Made by a program: the position numbers and the translations under genes. The notes below the pieces were generated by a model that saw only the letters and a program-made list of their open reading frames with translations, was not told the DNA's origin and searched no databases. Of a stretch of DNA of 64,000 nt, positions 1 through 8,810 are shown one piece after another; the stretch's first letter is position 1, and each line of letters opens with the position of its first letter. Source of the DNA: Luteibacter aegosomaticola (GTDB lineage: Bacteria; Pseudomonadota; Gammaproteobacteria; Xanthomonadales; Rhodanobacteraceae); the NCBI RefSeq assembly GCF_023078475.1, contig NZ_CP095741.1, positions 1,302,001 to 1,366,000 on the forward strand. The letters run 5' to 3'.

Positions 1-1
1 G

Positions 2-673
2 GCCAACGGCCGGGGCCGCCATCCGTTGCCGGAACGCGCCGCGTTCGAGGCGTTCCTGTCGCGGATCGGCTGGCGGCCGGATGTGCAGGTCATCGCTTAC
101 GACAACGCCGGTGGTGCGCTTGCTGCCGCGCGCTTCTGGTGGCTGGCACGGCTGGCCGGGCTCGAGAACGTCGCCGTGCTCGACGGCGGCTGGCCGGCAT
201 GGCTCGCGGCGAAGTTGCCCGTCGACGACCGCGTGCCGGAGCGCACCGCGACCAGCGTGGAAGCCTGTTTCGATAACGCGGGTACGGTCTCCGCGGAAGA
301 GCTCTCCGCGGAACTCGCGAGCGGCCGCTTCGTGCTACTCGATGCGCGCGCGGCGCCGCGTTACCGCGGTGACGTGGAGCCACTCGATCCGGTGGCCGGC
401 CATGTGCCGGGTGCGCGCAACCGGCCGTTCGCCGATAACCTCGACGCGAACGGGCTTTTCCGTCGCCCCGAGGAACTGCGCAAGGCGTTCGAAGCGATCA
501 TCGGGCCGCATGCGGCGGACGATGTCGTGCACATGTGCGGTTCGGGTGTTACCGCGTGCCACAACCTGCTGGCGATGGAATATGCCGGGCTTTGCGGGTC
601 GCGGTTGTATGCGCCGTCGTGGTCGGGATGGGTTTCCGATCGTTCTCGGGCGGTGGCGACAGGGGATCATTGA
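2..673 (+). CDS. sseA: 3-mercaptopyruvate sulfurtransferase (rhodanese), 5' end missing
   Basis: The reading frame is open from the first base of the window to a TGA at 671-673, so the start lies upstream. What remains is the end of the N-terminal rhodanese domain and the whole C-terminal one. The active-site loop reads CGSGVTAC, with the persulfide-forming cysteine codon at 536-538. A CGSGVT loop is the mercaptopyruvate form; thiosulfate sulfurtransferases usually have CRKGVT. The motif GHVPGARNRPF, about 40 residues earlier, is the conserved segment of the C-terminal domain. The enzyme moves sulfur from 3-mercaptopyruvate to thiols or cyanide, probably in the cytoplasm. The family is sure; the substrate preference is inferred from the loop. 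Confidence 0.9.
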   Translation, partial: ANGRGRHPLPERAAFEAFLSRIGWRPDVQVIAYDNAGGALAAARFWWLARLAGLENVAVLDGGWPAWLAAKLPVDDRVPERTATSVEACFDNAGTVSAEELSAELASGRFVLLDARAAPRYRGDVEPLDPVAGHVPGARNRPFADNLDANGLFRRPEELRKAFEAIIGPHAADDVVHMCGSGVTACHNLLAMEYAGLCGSRLYAPSWSGWVSDRSRAVATGDH

Positions 674-696
674 TCCCGCGTCGCCGCTTCGTCGCT

Positions 697-720
697 GATC
701 GCGCGCAAGCGCGCTCCTAC
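697..720. repeat. REP-like palindrome, family I (GTAGGAGCGCGC type)
   Basis: A single copy of the palindrome that reads GTAGGAGCGCGCTTGCGCGC on the minus strand. It lies at the 3' end of the following minus-strand oxidoreductase gene and supplies its TAG stop codon (719-717). The same unit recurs at 4282-4378, 10714-10735, 57302-57353 and, degenerate, at 60427-60449. Confidence 0.85.
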
Positions 721-1748
721 AACGGCACCGTCCGCCGTTCGCGCGCCGAAATCTGCGCGGCTTCGATCACACGGATCACGTCGCGCGCTTCCTGCGCGGA
801 CACCGGCAGGTCGCCTTCGCCGCGAATCGCCGTTGCCACGCCTTCGTAATACTCGGTGTAACGGCCGGGTAGCGTATCGATCAGGGTGGTCGTGCCGTCG
901 GCATCGGTGAACCGGCCGAACAGCGCGGGATCGTCTTCGCCCCAACCGGTGCCGCCGGGCCGCTTGCCTTCGCGCAACGCCGCTTCCTGGCCATCGATGC
1001 CGTATTTCACGAAGCTGCCGCCGTCGCCGTGCACGAGATAGCGCGGGCCGGGATCGCGGACGAGCACCGACGCGTGCAGCACCGCGCGCCGGTGGCCGTA
1101 GTCGAGCACCACATGGAAGTAGTCGTCGACTTTTGCGGCGGCACGTTGCTTCGTCACGTCGGCCGTGACCGCCTGGGGCACGCCGAACAGCACCAGGGCC
1201 TGATCGATGAGGTGTGCACCAAGGTCGTAGAGCAGGCCTGAGCCGGCCACCTGGGTCTCACGCCAACCCTGTTTGATTTCCGGGCGGAAGCGATCGAAAT
1301 GCGCCTCGAAGTAAACAACCTCGCCGAGGCGGCCATCCTCGACGAGGCGGCGTACGGTCAGGAAATCGTTGTCCCAGCGACGGTTCTGGAACACCGAGAG
1401 CAGCCGGCGCTTCTCGGCGGCCAGCGCGATCAGGGCCTGGGCCTCCGCGGTGTTCAGGGTGAACGGCTTATCGACCACCACATGCTTGCCGGCCTCCAGC
1501 GCCGCGCGGGCGAGCGGGGCGTGGGTGTCGTTGGGCGAGGCGATCACGATCAGCTGGAGGGACGGGTCGCTGATCAAATCTTGAGGATTTTCGTATGCCC
1601 GGGCCTCCGGGAAGTCGCGCGAAATCTCCTCGATCCGGCGGCTGCCGATGGCCGCGAGACGCAGGCCTTCGGCGGCGGCGATGAGCGGCGCATGGAAGAA
1701 AGCGCCTGCCGTGCCGTAGCCAATGAGTCCGGTAGGGATGGGGTGCAT
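717..1748 (-). CDS. Gfo/Idh/MocA-family NAD(P)-dependent oxidoreductase
   Basis: A 343-residue protein. The N-terminal Rossmann fold starts at residue 7 (GLIGYGTAGAFFHAPLI), followed by the family ASPNDTHAPLA strand-loop. The VVVDKPF motif supplies the lysine that binds cofactor and substrate; this subgroup has D where others have E in EKP. The C-terminal half is the alpha/beta substrate domain (YDLGAHLIDQALVLFG). The overall match is to the YdgJ/IolW type (scyllo-inositol and related sugar dehydrogenases), but the substrate cannot be read from sequence. The gene is divergent from the peptide transporter, with 97 bp between the two starts. Its TAG stop is embedded in a REP-like palindrome. 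Confidence 0.88.
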   Translation of the reverse strand: MHPIPTGLIGYGTAGAFFHAPLIAAAEGLRLAAIGSRRIEEISRDFPEARAYENPQDLISDPSLQLIVIASPNDTHAPLARAALEAGKHVVVDKPFTLNTAEAQALIALAAEKRRLLSVFQNRRWDNDFLTVRRLVEDGRLGEVVYFEAHFDRFRPEIKQGWRETQVAGSGLLYDLGAHLIDQALVLFGVPQAVTADVTKQRAAAKVDDYFHVVLDYGHRRAVLHASVLVRDPGPRYLVHGDGGSFVKYGIDGQEAALREGKRPGGTGWGEDDPALFGRFTDADGTTTLIDTLPGRYTEYYEGVATAIRGEGDLPVSAQEARDVIRVIEAAQISARERRTVPL

Positions 1749-1845
1749 GGTCGCTCCGGGCGTGGACAGGCCCCAAGGGTAGCGCGGGCGACCTCAGCGT
1801 TTCGTTTAGGATCCTGCCCTTTGTCGCATGCCACCCGGTAAGTCC

Positions 1846-3408
1846 ATGAGTGCCCTCGAAATCGAAACCGCCCCCCGCGCCCGGCTCCCCCGCCAGATCC
1901 CCTTCATCATCGGCAACGAAGGCTGCGAGCGCTTCAGCTTCTACGGCATGCGCAACATCCTCACGCCCTTCCTGGTCATGTCGCTGCTGGCCTACCTGCC
2001 CGGCGAAGCGCGGGCGGCCGAGGCCAAGGATGTGTTCCACGCCTTTGTCATCGGCGTGTATTTTTTTCCGCTCCTCGGTGGCTGGCTGGCGGACCGGTTC
2101 CTCGGCAAGTACCGCACCGTGCTCTGGCTGAGCCTGGTGTACTGCCTGGGCCACGCTTGTCTCGCCGTTTTCGAACACAGCGTCACGGGGTTCTACGCGG
2201 GGCTGGCGCTCATCGCGCTCGGCGCGGGTGGCATCAAACCCTGCGTGGCCGCCTTCGTGGGCGACCAGTTCGATGAAAGTAACCGCGCGCTGGCGAAGGT
2301 GGTGTTCGATGCCTTCTACTGGATCATCAACGTCGGTTCGTTCCTTGCCTCGCTGCTCATGCCGTTTTTCCTGCGCGAGTACGGCGCGAAAGTGGCTTTT
2401 GGCTTGCCCGGTGCGTTGATGTTCGTCGCGACCATCGTGTTCTGGATGGGCCGCAAGCATTACGTGATGCTGCCGCCCACGCGGCATGACCCCCATGGTT
2501 TCGCCGCTGTCGTGAAGAGCGCCTTGCTTGCCCGCGCGCCAGGGCGGGGCGGCCGTCCGGGCCTCGCGGTCGCCTGGGCTGCGGTGGCGCTGGCCGTAGC
2601 GTCGCTGGCGCTCATGCCCTCGCTGGGCATCGTGGCCACGCTCTGCGTGGCGCTGGTCCTGCTGCTGGCCGGCATGGTCGTGGGCACGCGTCTGCAGCTC
2701 GAGCGCGTCCGTGGCGTGCATCCGGACGAGGCGATCGATGGCGTCGGCGTGGTCCTGCGCGTGCTGGTGGTGTTCGCGCTGGTCACGCCGTTCTGGTCGC
2801 TGTTCGATCAGAAGGCGTCGACCTGGGTGCTGCAGGCCACCGCCATGCAGGCGCCCGGCTGGCTGCATCCCGCGCAGATGCAGGCCGTGAACCCGGCGCT
2901 CGTGCTGTTGCTGATCCCGTTCAATAACCTGGTGTTGTATCCGCTTCTGCGCCGCCTGGGTTTCGAACCCACCGCGCTACGCCGGATGACCGCAGGCATC
3001 GCCTTCTCGGCGGTTGCCTGGCTCGTGGTGGGCGCCCTGCAGTTGGCGCTCGATGGCGGGAACCCGGTGCATATCGCCTGGCAGATCCTGCCATACGTGT
3101 TCCTGACCATGGGCGAAGTGCTGGTGTCGGCCACGGGGCTCGAGTTCGCCTACAGCCAGGCCCCGCCGGCGATGAAGAGCACGCTGATGAGTTTCTGGAC
3201 GCTCAGCGTCACCGTGGGCAACCTCTGGGTGCTGTTGGCGAACGCCGGCGTGCGTAACGACACGGTGCTCGCCGGCATCGCCCAGACCGGGCTGGGCACC
3301 ACCGCTTTCCAGATGTTTTTCTTCGCCGCGTTCGCGGGCGTGGCCGCGCTGGCGTTCGGCCTTTACGCGCGGGGCTACCGCACGGTGGACTACTACCGCT
3401 CCACGTAA
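1846..3408 (+). CDS. POT/PTR2-family proton-dependent oligopeptide transporter
   Basis: A 520-residue inner-membrane protein with about 12-14 hydrophobic segments. Family hallmarks are visible: the N-terminal GNEGCERFSFYGMRNIL, where the ExxERFxYYG-type motif takes part in proton coupling; GGWLADRFLGKYRT after helix 2; and FYWIINVGSFLAS in the middle. It takes up di- and tripeptides with protons. ATG 1846 was chosen because GGTAAG lies just upstream; an in-frame ATG at 1828 would add six residues but has no ribosome-binding site. It is probably monocistronic, with the SDR gene beginning 57 bp downstream. Confidence 0.9.
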   Translation: MSALEIETAPRARLPRQIPFIIGNEGCERFSFYGMRNILTPFLVMSLLAYLPGEARAAEAKDVFHAFVIGVYFFPLLGGWLADRFLGKYRTVLWLSLVYCLGHACLAVFEHSVTGFYAGLALIALGAGGIKPCVAAFVGDQFDESNRALAKVVFDAFYWIINVGSFLASLLMPFFLREYGAKVAFGLPGALMFVATIVFWMGRKHYVMLPPTRHDPHGFAAVVKSALLARAPGRGGRPGLAVAWAAVALAVASLALMPSLGIVATLCVALVLLLAGMVVGTRLQLERVRGVHPDEAIDGVGVVLRVLVVFALVTPFWSLFDQKASTWVLQATAMQAPGWLHPAQMQAVNPALVLLLIPFNNLVLYPLLRRLGFEPTALRRMTAGIAFSAVAWLVVGALQLALDGGNPVHIAWQILPYVFLTMGEVLVSATGLEFAYSQAPPAMKSTLMSFWTLSVTVGNLWVLLANAGVRNDTVLAGIAQTGLGTTAFQMFFFAAFAGVAALAFGLYARGYRTVDYYRST

Positions 3409-3465
3409 CCTGCATGACGCGGGCGGTATACAGTGCGTGACCGTCTGCGCCGCAGGAGTGCTCCC

Positions 3466-4272
3466 ATGGTTGAACCGAAACACGCCTCGCCCGCGCCTGC
3501 CGGCGCCGCGAGCGAATGGCCCGGCAAGGTCGTCCTCGTCACCGGCGGCGCCCAGGGTGTCGGCAAAGGCATCGCACAGGCCGTGCTGGAAGCGGGCGGC
3601 AACGTCGTCATTGGCGATCTCGATGCGGAAGCCGGCAAAGCCTGTCTCGATGAATGGAACGTGGGTGAACGCGCGGCCTTCCTCGTGCTGGATGTATCGA
3701 AGGAAGCGAGCGTCAAGCGCTTCGTCGAAGGCGCCTTGCGCCGCTACGGCCGCATCGACGGGCTGGTGAACAATGCCGGCATCGCCAACGCGCACAACGA
3801 TCCGATCGAGCGGATGGACTGGGCCGAGTGGAAGCATCGCCTGGAGACCAACCTCGGCGGCGTCTTCCTGTGCTGTAAGCACGCGCTACCTGCGCTGAAG
3901 CTGTCGAACGGCGCGATCGTGAACATCGCATCGTCGCGGGCACATCAGTCCGAACCCAACAGCGAAGCCTATGCCGCCAGCAAGGGCGGCATGCTCGCGT
4001 TTACCCACGCGTTGGCGATCAGCGCGGGACCGGTGCGGGTAAACGCGATCAACCCGGGATGGATTGTGGTGGACGACTGGAAGAAGCCCTCGGCACGGAA
4101 GAAGCCGAAGCTTTCTGCCGCCGATCATGCGCAGCACCCGGTCGGCCGCGCTGGCGTGCCGCCGGATATCGGGGCGCTGGCGGTGTTCCTGCTCTCCTCG
4201 CAAGCCGGGTTCATCACGGGTGAAAACCTCACGGTAGACGGCGGCATCGCACGGAAAATGCAGTACGTATGA
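3466..4272 (+). CDS. Short-chain dehydrogenase/reductase (SDR)
   Basis: A 268-residue classical SDR. The cofactor glycine motif is TGGAQGVGKG. The aspartate in VIGDLDAE suggests NAD(H) preference. NNAG is the structural motif, and the catalytic tetrad ends in YAASKGG with an upstream IASSRA serine. INPGWI and the C-terminal FITGENLTVDGG are also typical. ATG 3466 is preceded by AGGAG at 3454-3458; an upstream GTG at 3433 lacks a site. The segment KKPSARKKPKL at about residue 205 is an unusually basic substrate-loop insertion. The substrate is unknown. Confidence 0.88.
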   Translation: MVEPKHASPAPAGAASEWPGKVVLVTGGAQGVGKGIAQAVLEAGGNVVIGDLDAEAGKACLDEWNVGERAAFLVLDVSKEASVKRFVEGALRRYGRIDGLVNNAGIANAHNDPIERMDWAEWKHRLETNLGGVFLCCKHALPALKLSNGAIVNIASSRAHQSEPNSEAYAASKGGMLAFTHALAISAGPVRVNAINPGWIVVDDWKKPSARKKPKLSAADHAQHPVGRAGVPPDIGALAVFLLSSQAGFITGENLTVDGGIARKMQYV

Positions 4273-4281
4273 CGAGAGCCC

Positions 4282-4378
4282 CTGTAGGAGCGCGCTTGCG
4301 CGCGACATCTTTCGCCCCAGTCCCCCATGGCTTGCGGCTCTCCCTCACCCCCGATCGCGCGCAAGCGCGCTCCTACAG
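4282..4378. repeat. Inverted pair of family I REP-like palindromes
   Basis: Two 24-base copies of the GTAGGAGCGCGC palindrome in head-to-head inverted orientation (4282-4305 and 4355-4378), separated by about 50 bp, between the convergent SDR and metallophosphatase genes. The right copy supplies the TAG stop of the metallophosphatase gene (4375-4373). Each copy forms its own short hairpin, and the pair can form a longer stem, as in bacterial BIME elements. Confidence 0.88.
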
Positions 4379-5191
4379 AGAGCTATAGCGGTCGAGGGGG
4401 ATGGTGGTGATCGGGCCGGGTTTGAATTCGGTGCGGCCTTCGTCGAAATCCCATTGCTCGACCAGGCATACCGCGCGGTCCGATGCAGCGTCATGGCGGA
4501 TGACGTGCACGGCGTTGCTGATGCCTTCGCGGATACGTGTCGAGGTGGCGGTACCGGCCTGCACGGCCCACAACTCGCTGGCGAGCTTTCGTTCCGGCGT
4601 ATTCAGTGGCCGCACGTACGGCAGGTGGATATGCCCGCCAAGCACGAGGTCTGCCCCTGCGGCTGCCCACGCACGGATCGCGGCGTCATGGTTGATCAGC
4701 CGGTTCGCGATGTCTTTCTCGCGGATGACATGAACCGGCTGGTGGGTCACGACGATCCGAAGCTGTGCGTCGTTCGCCTCACGCAGGCGGGCCGCGACAC
4801 GAGCGACCTGGGCGTCGGAGACTTCGCCGTTCTTGTGTCTGCGTGCGCGGACGGTATTCACCCCGAGCACCAGCACGTCGTCGCTTGAGTGGATGGGCTC
4901 TAGCGTGCTGCCGAACACGCGGCGGAATTCGCCAAAGGGATTCAACGCGCGTGCGAGTACGTTGAACAGGGGTACATCGTGGTTGCCGGGCACCACGAGG
5001 GTCGGTGACGGATAGCTATCCACGAAGCGCCGCGCCGCATCGAACTGCGCGGGCCGCGCACGCTGGGTGACATCACCCGAAAGGATCACGAGCTGCGGCC
5101 CCAGGGTGGTGATCAGCCGGCGCAGCGCATCGACCACCTCAGGCCTTTCGGTACCGAAGTGCGTATCGGAAATCTGGATCAGCAGGCTCAA
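4373..5191 (-). CDS. Calcineurin-like metallophosphoesterase
   Basis: A 272-residue protein. All five metallophosphatase blocks are present: ISDTHFG near the N terminus (D-x-H), LSGDVTQRA (GD), PGNHDVP (GNHD), THQPVH and GGHIHLPY (GH-x-H). No signal peptide is seen, so it is probably cytoplasmic. The start is a TTG whose last two bases are shared with the TGA of the upstream lipid-kinase gene, with GGAGG a few bases before it; this indicates translational coupling. It is the last gene of a three-gene minus-strand operon (PAP2, lipid kinase, this). The substrate is unknown; a phospholipid-derived or nucleotide phosphodiester is plausible from context. Confidence 0.88.
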   Translation of the reverse strand: MSLLIQISDTHFGTERPEVVDALRRLITTLGPQLVILSGDVTQRARPAQFDAARRFVDSYPSPTLVVPGNHDVPLFNVLARALNPFGEFRRVFGSTLEPIHSSDDVLVLGVNTVRARRHKNGEVSDAQVARVAARLREANDAQLRIVVTHQPVHVIREKDIANRLINHDAAIRAWAAAGADLVLGGHIHLPYVRPLNTPERKLASELWAVQAGTATSTRIREGISNAVHVIRHDAASDRAVCLVEQWDFDEGRTEFKPGPITTIPLDRYSSL

Positions 5192-6135
5192 CCCGGGTCC
5201 TCCCCGGGCTGGCGCATTCCGTCGGTCACCAGCACGAGTGGGCGTGGCGCGGCGCGAAAGACCACCGGCGGATCCAGCCAGGTGATCTCGCCATCCACCG
5301 CCACCTTGAAGCGTTCGCGACGGCGCTTCGGCGTAATGGTGATTTCGCGGAAGGGGAAGCTCACGACATGCTCCGCATCGCCGAGCCGGCCAAGGGCGCC
5401 ACGCAGGATCAAGCCGAGCATGGTGAGCTTGCCGATCGGCTTCAGCACCAGGCCGGCCAGCGTGCCATCGTTGCGGAACACATCCGTCGCCTCGGGCAGG
5501 CCGATTTTTTCCAGTTGCAGCGCGTTGTTGCCCACGAACAGCGTGGGCGTGCGCAGCTGCCTGGTCTGGGTGCCATCGCTGACATCGATACGCAGGGAGC
5601 GGTAGCCACGCAGCATGGTTGCCAGACCCGACCACAAGGCCACCAGGCGGTGGCGGCCGAAGCGCTGCTTCCACGCTTCGCGATCCTCCAGCACCTGCGG
5701 GTAAAGGCCCAGGCTACCGTTCACCAGGAACAGGCGGTCGTTCACCATGCCCACCTGCACGTTGCGCAGTGTGCCGCGTAGCAAGCCTTCGGTGGCCTCA
5801 CGCGGATCCGCCGGGATGTTGTGGGTGCGGCCGAAGAAGTTGAACGTGCCTTGCGGCAGGACACCCATCGGAAGCTGCTCGCGCCAGGCGGAACCGGCCA
5901 CGCAGTTGATGGTGCCGTCGCCACCGGAGGCCACCAGGATGCCGCCTTCGCGTTTGGCGTGGGCGGTGGCTTCGGCCACGACCTCCTTGATGGGGTGCTC
6001 TTCATCGATGAGGAAGAACCGGTGCGGCCGGCCGGCCGCTTCCAGCGTTTCACGGATGACCTGCCGTGCGGCCTCGGCATCGCCGCGGCCCGAACCGGCA
6101 TTCATCACGATGGCAAGGGGCAGGTCATTGGGCAT
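5188..6135 (-). CDS. Diacylglycerol/lipid kinase, YegS-BmrU type
   Basis: A 315-residue protein of the DAGK catalytic family. The N-terminal NAGSGRG nucleotide loop is followed by VASGGDGTINCV, the glycine-rich GGDGT ATP-binding motif, and then PQGTFNFFGRTHNIP. The C-terminal half carries the beta-sandwich domain (VAVDGEITWLDPP). It phosphorylates diacylglycerol or a related lipid at the inner membrane. It starts 41 bp after the PAP2 phosphatase gene and overlaps the next gene by 4 bases. The kinase with a lipid phosphatase suggests control of the phosphatidate/diacylglycerol balance. Confidence 0.88.
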   Translation of the reverse strand: MPNDLPLAIVMNAGSGRGDAEAARQVIRETLEAAGRPHRFFLIDEEHPIKEVVAEATAHAKREGGILVASGGDGTINCVAGSAWREQLPMGVLPQGTFNFFGRTHNIPADPREATEGLLRGTLRNVQVGMVNDRLFLVNGSLGLYPQVLEDREAWKQRFGRHRLVALWSGLATMLRGYRSLRIDVSDGTQTRQLRTPTLFVGNNALQLEKIGLPEATDVFRNDGTLAGLVLKPIGKLTMLGLILRGALGRLGDAEHVVSFPFREITITPKRRRERFKVAVDGEITWLDPPVVFRAAPRPLVLVTDGMRQPGEDPG

Positions 6136-6176
6136 GCGGCTAACGAGACCATCGCCCGCGTGTTGTTCGCATGAAA

Positions 6177-6956
6177 TTACCGGGTCGCGGCACGGCCTTC
6201 GCGCATACGAAAATACTCAGCGCTGCCCACGCAAAGGGTCAGCCAGGCGAGCCCCGTGCAGTACCCCGCCATCACGTCGCTGAAGTAGTGCACCTGGAGG
6301 AGGATGCGGCTGATCCCGACGAGCGTGATCACCGCGACGGCCGCCACGACGATCGTGCGGTGCAGGCGGGGAGGGCAGAGCACGAGCAGCAGGTAGGCGA
6401 GCATGCCGTAGAACACCATGGAGCCGGAGGCGTGCCCGCTGGGGAAGCTGTAGCTGCGCTCGATGATGAAGCCGTGGTCATGCAGCGGGCGTTCGCGCTG
6501 GAACCACGCCTTCAGCGCGTTGTTGATCAGCGCCGTTCCGGCAAGGGCGAGCAGCCAGATCGCCGCCAGGCGCAGGTGGCGGCGCACGGCGAGGGCGATG
6601 GTCATCAACGCCGCGATGATCGCCAGGGCGATGGGGTTGCCCAGCTGGGTCAGCCAGGCGATGGCGTGCAGCACGGGGCGCGGCATGTTTTCGCGTAAGT
6701 CGGTCGCTAGCTGGGCGTCGAAGACGGTCAGGCCCGCCTGTTCGCGCACTTCCACCGCGATCACCGACGCGATCACCAGCGCCGCGACCACCACGGCGAC
6801 GGCCGTGGTCGGGCGCAGGAAGCCCAGGGCCGCGGCGTCCTGGCCCTCACGGCGGCGCACGGCGCGGCGCCATACGGCATCGGCACCGATCAGGGCGGCG
6901 GCGAGCAAGACGCCCCAGAGGCTCAGGGCGTGCCGGCTGATCCATTCCGCATCCAT
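6177..6956 (-). CDS. PAP2-family membrane phosphatase
   Basis: A 259-residue protein with about six hydrophobic helices. The three-part acid-phosphatase signature is complete: KAWFQRERP, SFPSGHASGS and RILLQVHYFSDVMAGY. The family dephosphorylates phosphatidate, phosphatidylglycerophosphate or undecaprenyl pyrophosphate at the periplasmic face. The chosen ATG is 6956; an in-frame ATG at 6992 would add 12 residues and neither has a strong ribosome-binding site. It is first in the operon with the lipid kinase and metallophosphatase, and divergent from the esterase gene. Confidence 0.87.
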   Translation of the reverse strand: MDAEWISRHALSLWGVLLAAALIGADAVWRRAVRRREGQDAAALGFLRPTTAVAVVVAALVIASVIAVEVREQAGLTVFDAQLATDLRENMPRPVLHAIAWLTQLGNPIALAIIAALMTIALAVRRHLRLAAIWLLALAGTALINNALKAWFQRERPLHDHGFIIERSYSFPSGHASGSMVFYGMLAYLLLVLCPPRLHRTIVVAAVAVITLVGISRILLQVHYFSDVMAGYCTGLAWLTLCVGSAEYFRMREGRAATR

Positions 6957-7105
6957 CGTTGGGGTGTCCTCGGCAGGGGAAGCAGGGACCATGGTGCCAC
7001 GCCAACCTTTCCCGGCCATGCCATCCGGCATTTCCTCACCCATGGGGTGCATGGCAGGATCAGGCACGTTGCCGCGCCGCGGCCGAAACGAAAGGGGAAC
7101 ACACG

Positions 7106-8716
7106 ATGACGCTCAAGCCTGCCCGCACGGCCCTCGTGCTCGCGCTTCTCGCCTGCGGTGCCGCAGCGCACGCCGATAGCGCGCCGCTCGCCCACCGCAT
7201 CGTCCGCGTCACGCTGGACGGCGCCGCCACCGATGCCGGTACGTCGGGCCGCCTGCTCGTCTTCGCCGCTTCCGCCGACAAGGCAAAGGCCGCGGCAAAG
7301 GATGGCAAGGTCGAAGCCGTCGACACCAACCCGTTCCAGCCGAAGGCGGTGTCCGTCGCCGGCCGCGAGGTGACCTGGATCGCGCCCGGCCAGTCCGTCG
7401 ACCTCGACGCGGATGGTGAAGCGTTCCCCGCGGGCTTCTCCAGCCTGCCGCCGGGCGATTACCTGTTCCAGGCGGTGCTCGACGTCGGTCACGACTACAA
7501 CTACAGCGGCCGTCATGGTGGCGATCTCATCAGTGACGTCACCCCGGTGAAAATCACCGCGGGCGGTAGCATCCCGGTGCTCAAGCTGAGCAAGAGGGTG
7601 CCCGAGCGCGATCCGTGGCAGCTGCCGCCGTCGGCGCCGCAGGCCGTGCGCGATGTGTTGCCGGAAGCGCGCAAGCACGCGCACGCCGAAGTGCTGGAAA
7701 GCAAGGCGCTTACCGCCTTCGCCGGGCATCCGCTGTCGATCCGTGCGTGGGTGGTGACGCCGCCGGGTTACGAGCAGGGCACGGCGAAGTACCCGGTGGT
7801 GTACGTGACGCACGGCTTCGGCGGCAGCTTCGATCGCTACGCAGGCACGATCGCGAGCGTGTGGGACGCCATGTCGAAGAACCAGATGCCCCCGATGATC
7901 TGGGTGCTGCTCGACGAATCCGGCCCTACGGGTACCCATGAATTCGCCGACTCGGTGAACAACGGCCCGTGGGGGCAGGCGCTCACCAGCGAATACATTC
8001 CGTGGCTGGAAACGCATTACCGGATGGATGGCAAGACCAGCGGCCGTTTCCTCAACGGCCACTCGTCAGGTGGCTGGGCCACGCTGTGGCTGCAGACGCG
8101 CTATCCGCAGATCTTCGGCGGTACCTGGTCGACGTCGCCGGACCCGAGCGATTTCCACGACTTCACCGGCATCGATCTCTACGCGCCGAACGCCAACGCG
8201 TACAAGCACGCCGACGGCAGCGCCATCCCGCTCGTGCGCGACAAGGGTGAGGTGATCGCCACGTTCGAAACCTTTGCCCGTCTTGAGCGCGTGCTCGGCG
8301 TTTACGGTGGCCAGCTCGCCTCCTTCGAATGGGTGTTCTCGCCGCGCGGCAAGGACGGCCGGCCGATGCCGATGTTCAATCGCGATACGGGTGCCGTCGA
8401 CGCCAATGTCGTCGCTTACTGGCGCGATCACTTCGATATCGCCCAGCGCCTGCGTACGCAGTGGCCCGCGCTGAAGCCGGATCTCGACGGCAAGATCCAC
8501 CTCATCGTCGGCACCGCGGATACGTTCTACCTCGACGGTTCCGCCAAGCTGCTGAAGGACACGCTGGACGGCCTGCATGCGAAGAGCGACATCCGCTTCC
8601 TGCCGGGCAAGACTCACTTCGACCTCTATACCGAAGGCGACGACCGCCAGGCGCTGCTGAAGAAGATTTCGTGGGAAATGTACGAGGTGGCGCGGCCGGG
8701 GCAGGGCAAGCATTAA
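7106..8716 (+). CDS. Secreted putative esterase (esterase D/Fes-like alpha/beta hydrolase)
   Basis: A 536-residue protein with a signal peptide ending near AAAHA-DS (residue 22). Residues of roughly 25-190 form an N-terminal beta-type accessory domain. The catalytic domain contains VVYVTHGFGG, the oxyanion strand, and NGHSSGGWATLW, the G-x-S-x-G nucleophile elbow. DTFYLDG and GKTHFDLY are plausible acid and histidine sites. This is the pattern of the putative-esterase family (PF00756), which includes feruloyl, enterochelin and S-formylglutathione esterases. Start ATG 7106 follows GAAAGGGGA. Periplasmic location is inferred; the substrate is unknown. Confidence 0.82.
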   Translation: MTLKPARTALVLALLACGAAAHADSAPLAHRIVRVTLDGAATDAGTSGRLLVFAASADKAKAAAKDGKVEAVDTNPFQPKAVSVAGREVTWIAPGQSVDLDADGEAFPAGFSSLPPGDYLFQAVLDVGHDYNYSGRHGGDLISDVTPVKITAGGSIPVLKLSKRVPERDPWQLPPSAPQAVRDVLPEARKHAHAEVLESKALTAFAGHPLSIRAWVVTPPGYEQGTAKYPVVYVTHGFGGSFDRYAGTIASVWDAMSKNQMPPMIWVLLDESGPTGTHEFADSVNNGPWGQALTSEYIPWLETHYRMDGKTSGRFLNGHSSGGWATLWLQTRYPQIFGGTWSTSPDPSDFHDFTGIDLYAPNANAYKHADGSAIPLVRDKGEVIATFETFARLERVLGVYGGQLASFEWVFSPRGKDGRPMPMFNRDTGAVDANVVAYWRDHFDIAQRLRTQWPALKPDLDGKIHLIVGTADTFYLDGSAKLLKDTLDGLHAKSDIRFLPGKTHFDLYTEGDDRQALLKKISWEMYEVARPGQGKH

Positions 8717-8810
8717 GGGTTGCGGCGAAGCAGCGCCCTTTCGACCAACGTAGCAAAGCACCCAGCCCCCACCTCGGTTAACCTCGAAAGCCTCCACCGG
8801 AGGCGCGACG

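Noticed and set aside
1828..1845. Upstream start (ATG 1828) for the POT transporter, and analogous longer starts for other genes such as fadH (16096) and the phosphoesterase (43404)
   Set aside because: They lack ribosome-binding sites and add sequence not found in the families.
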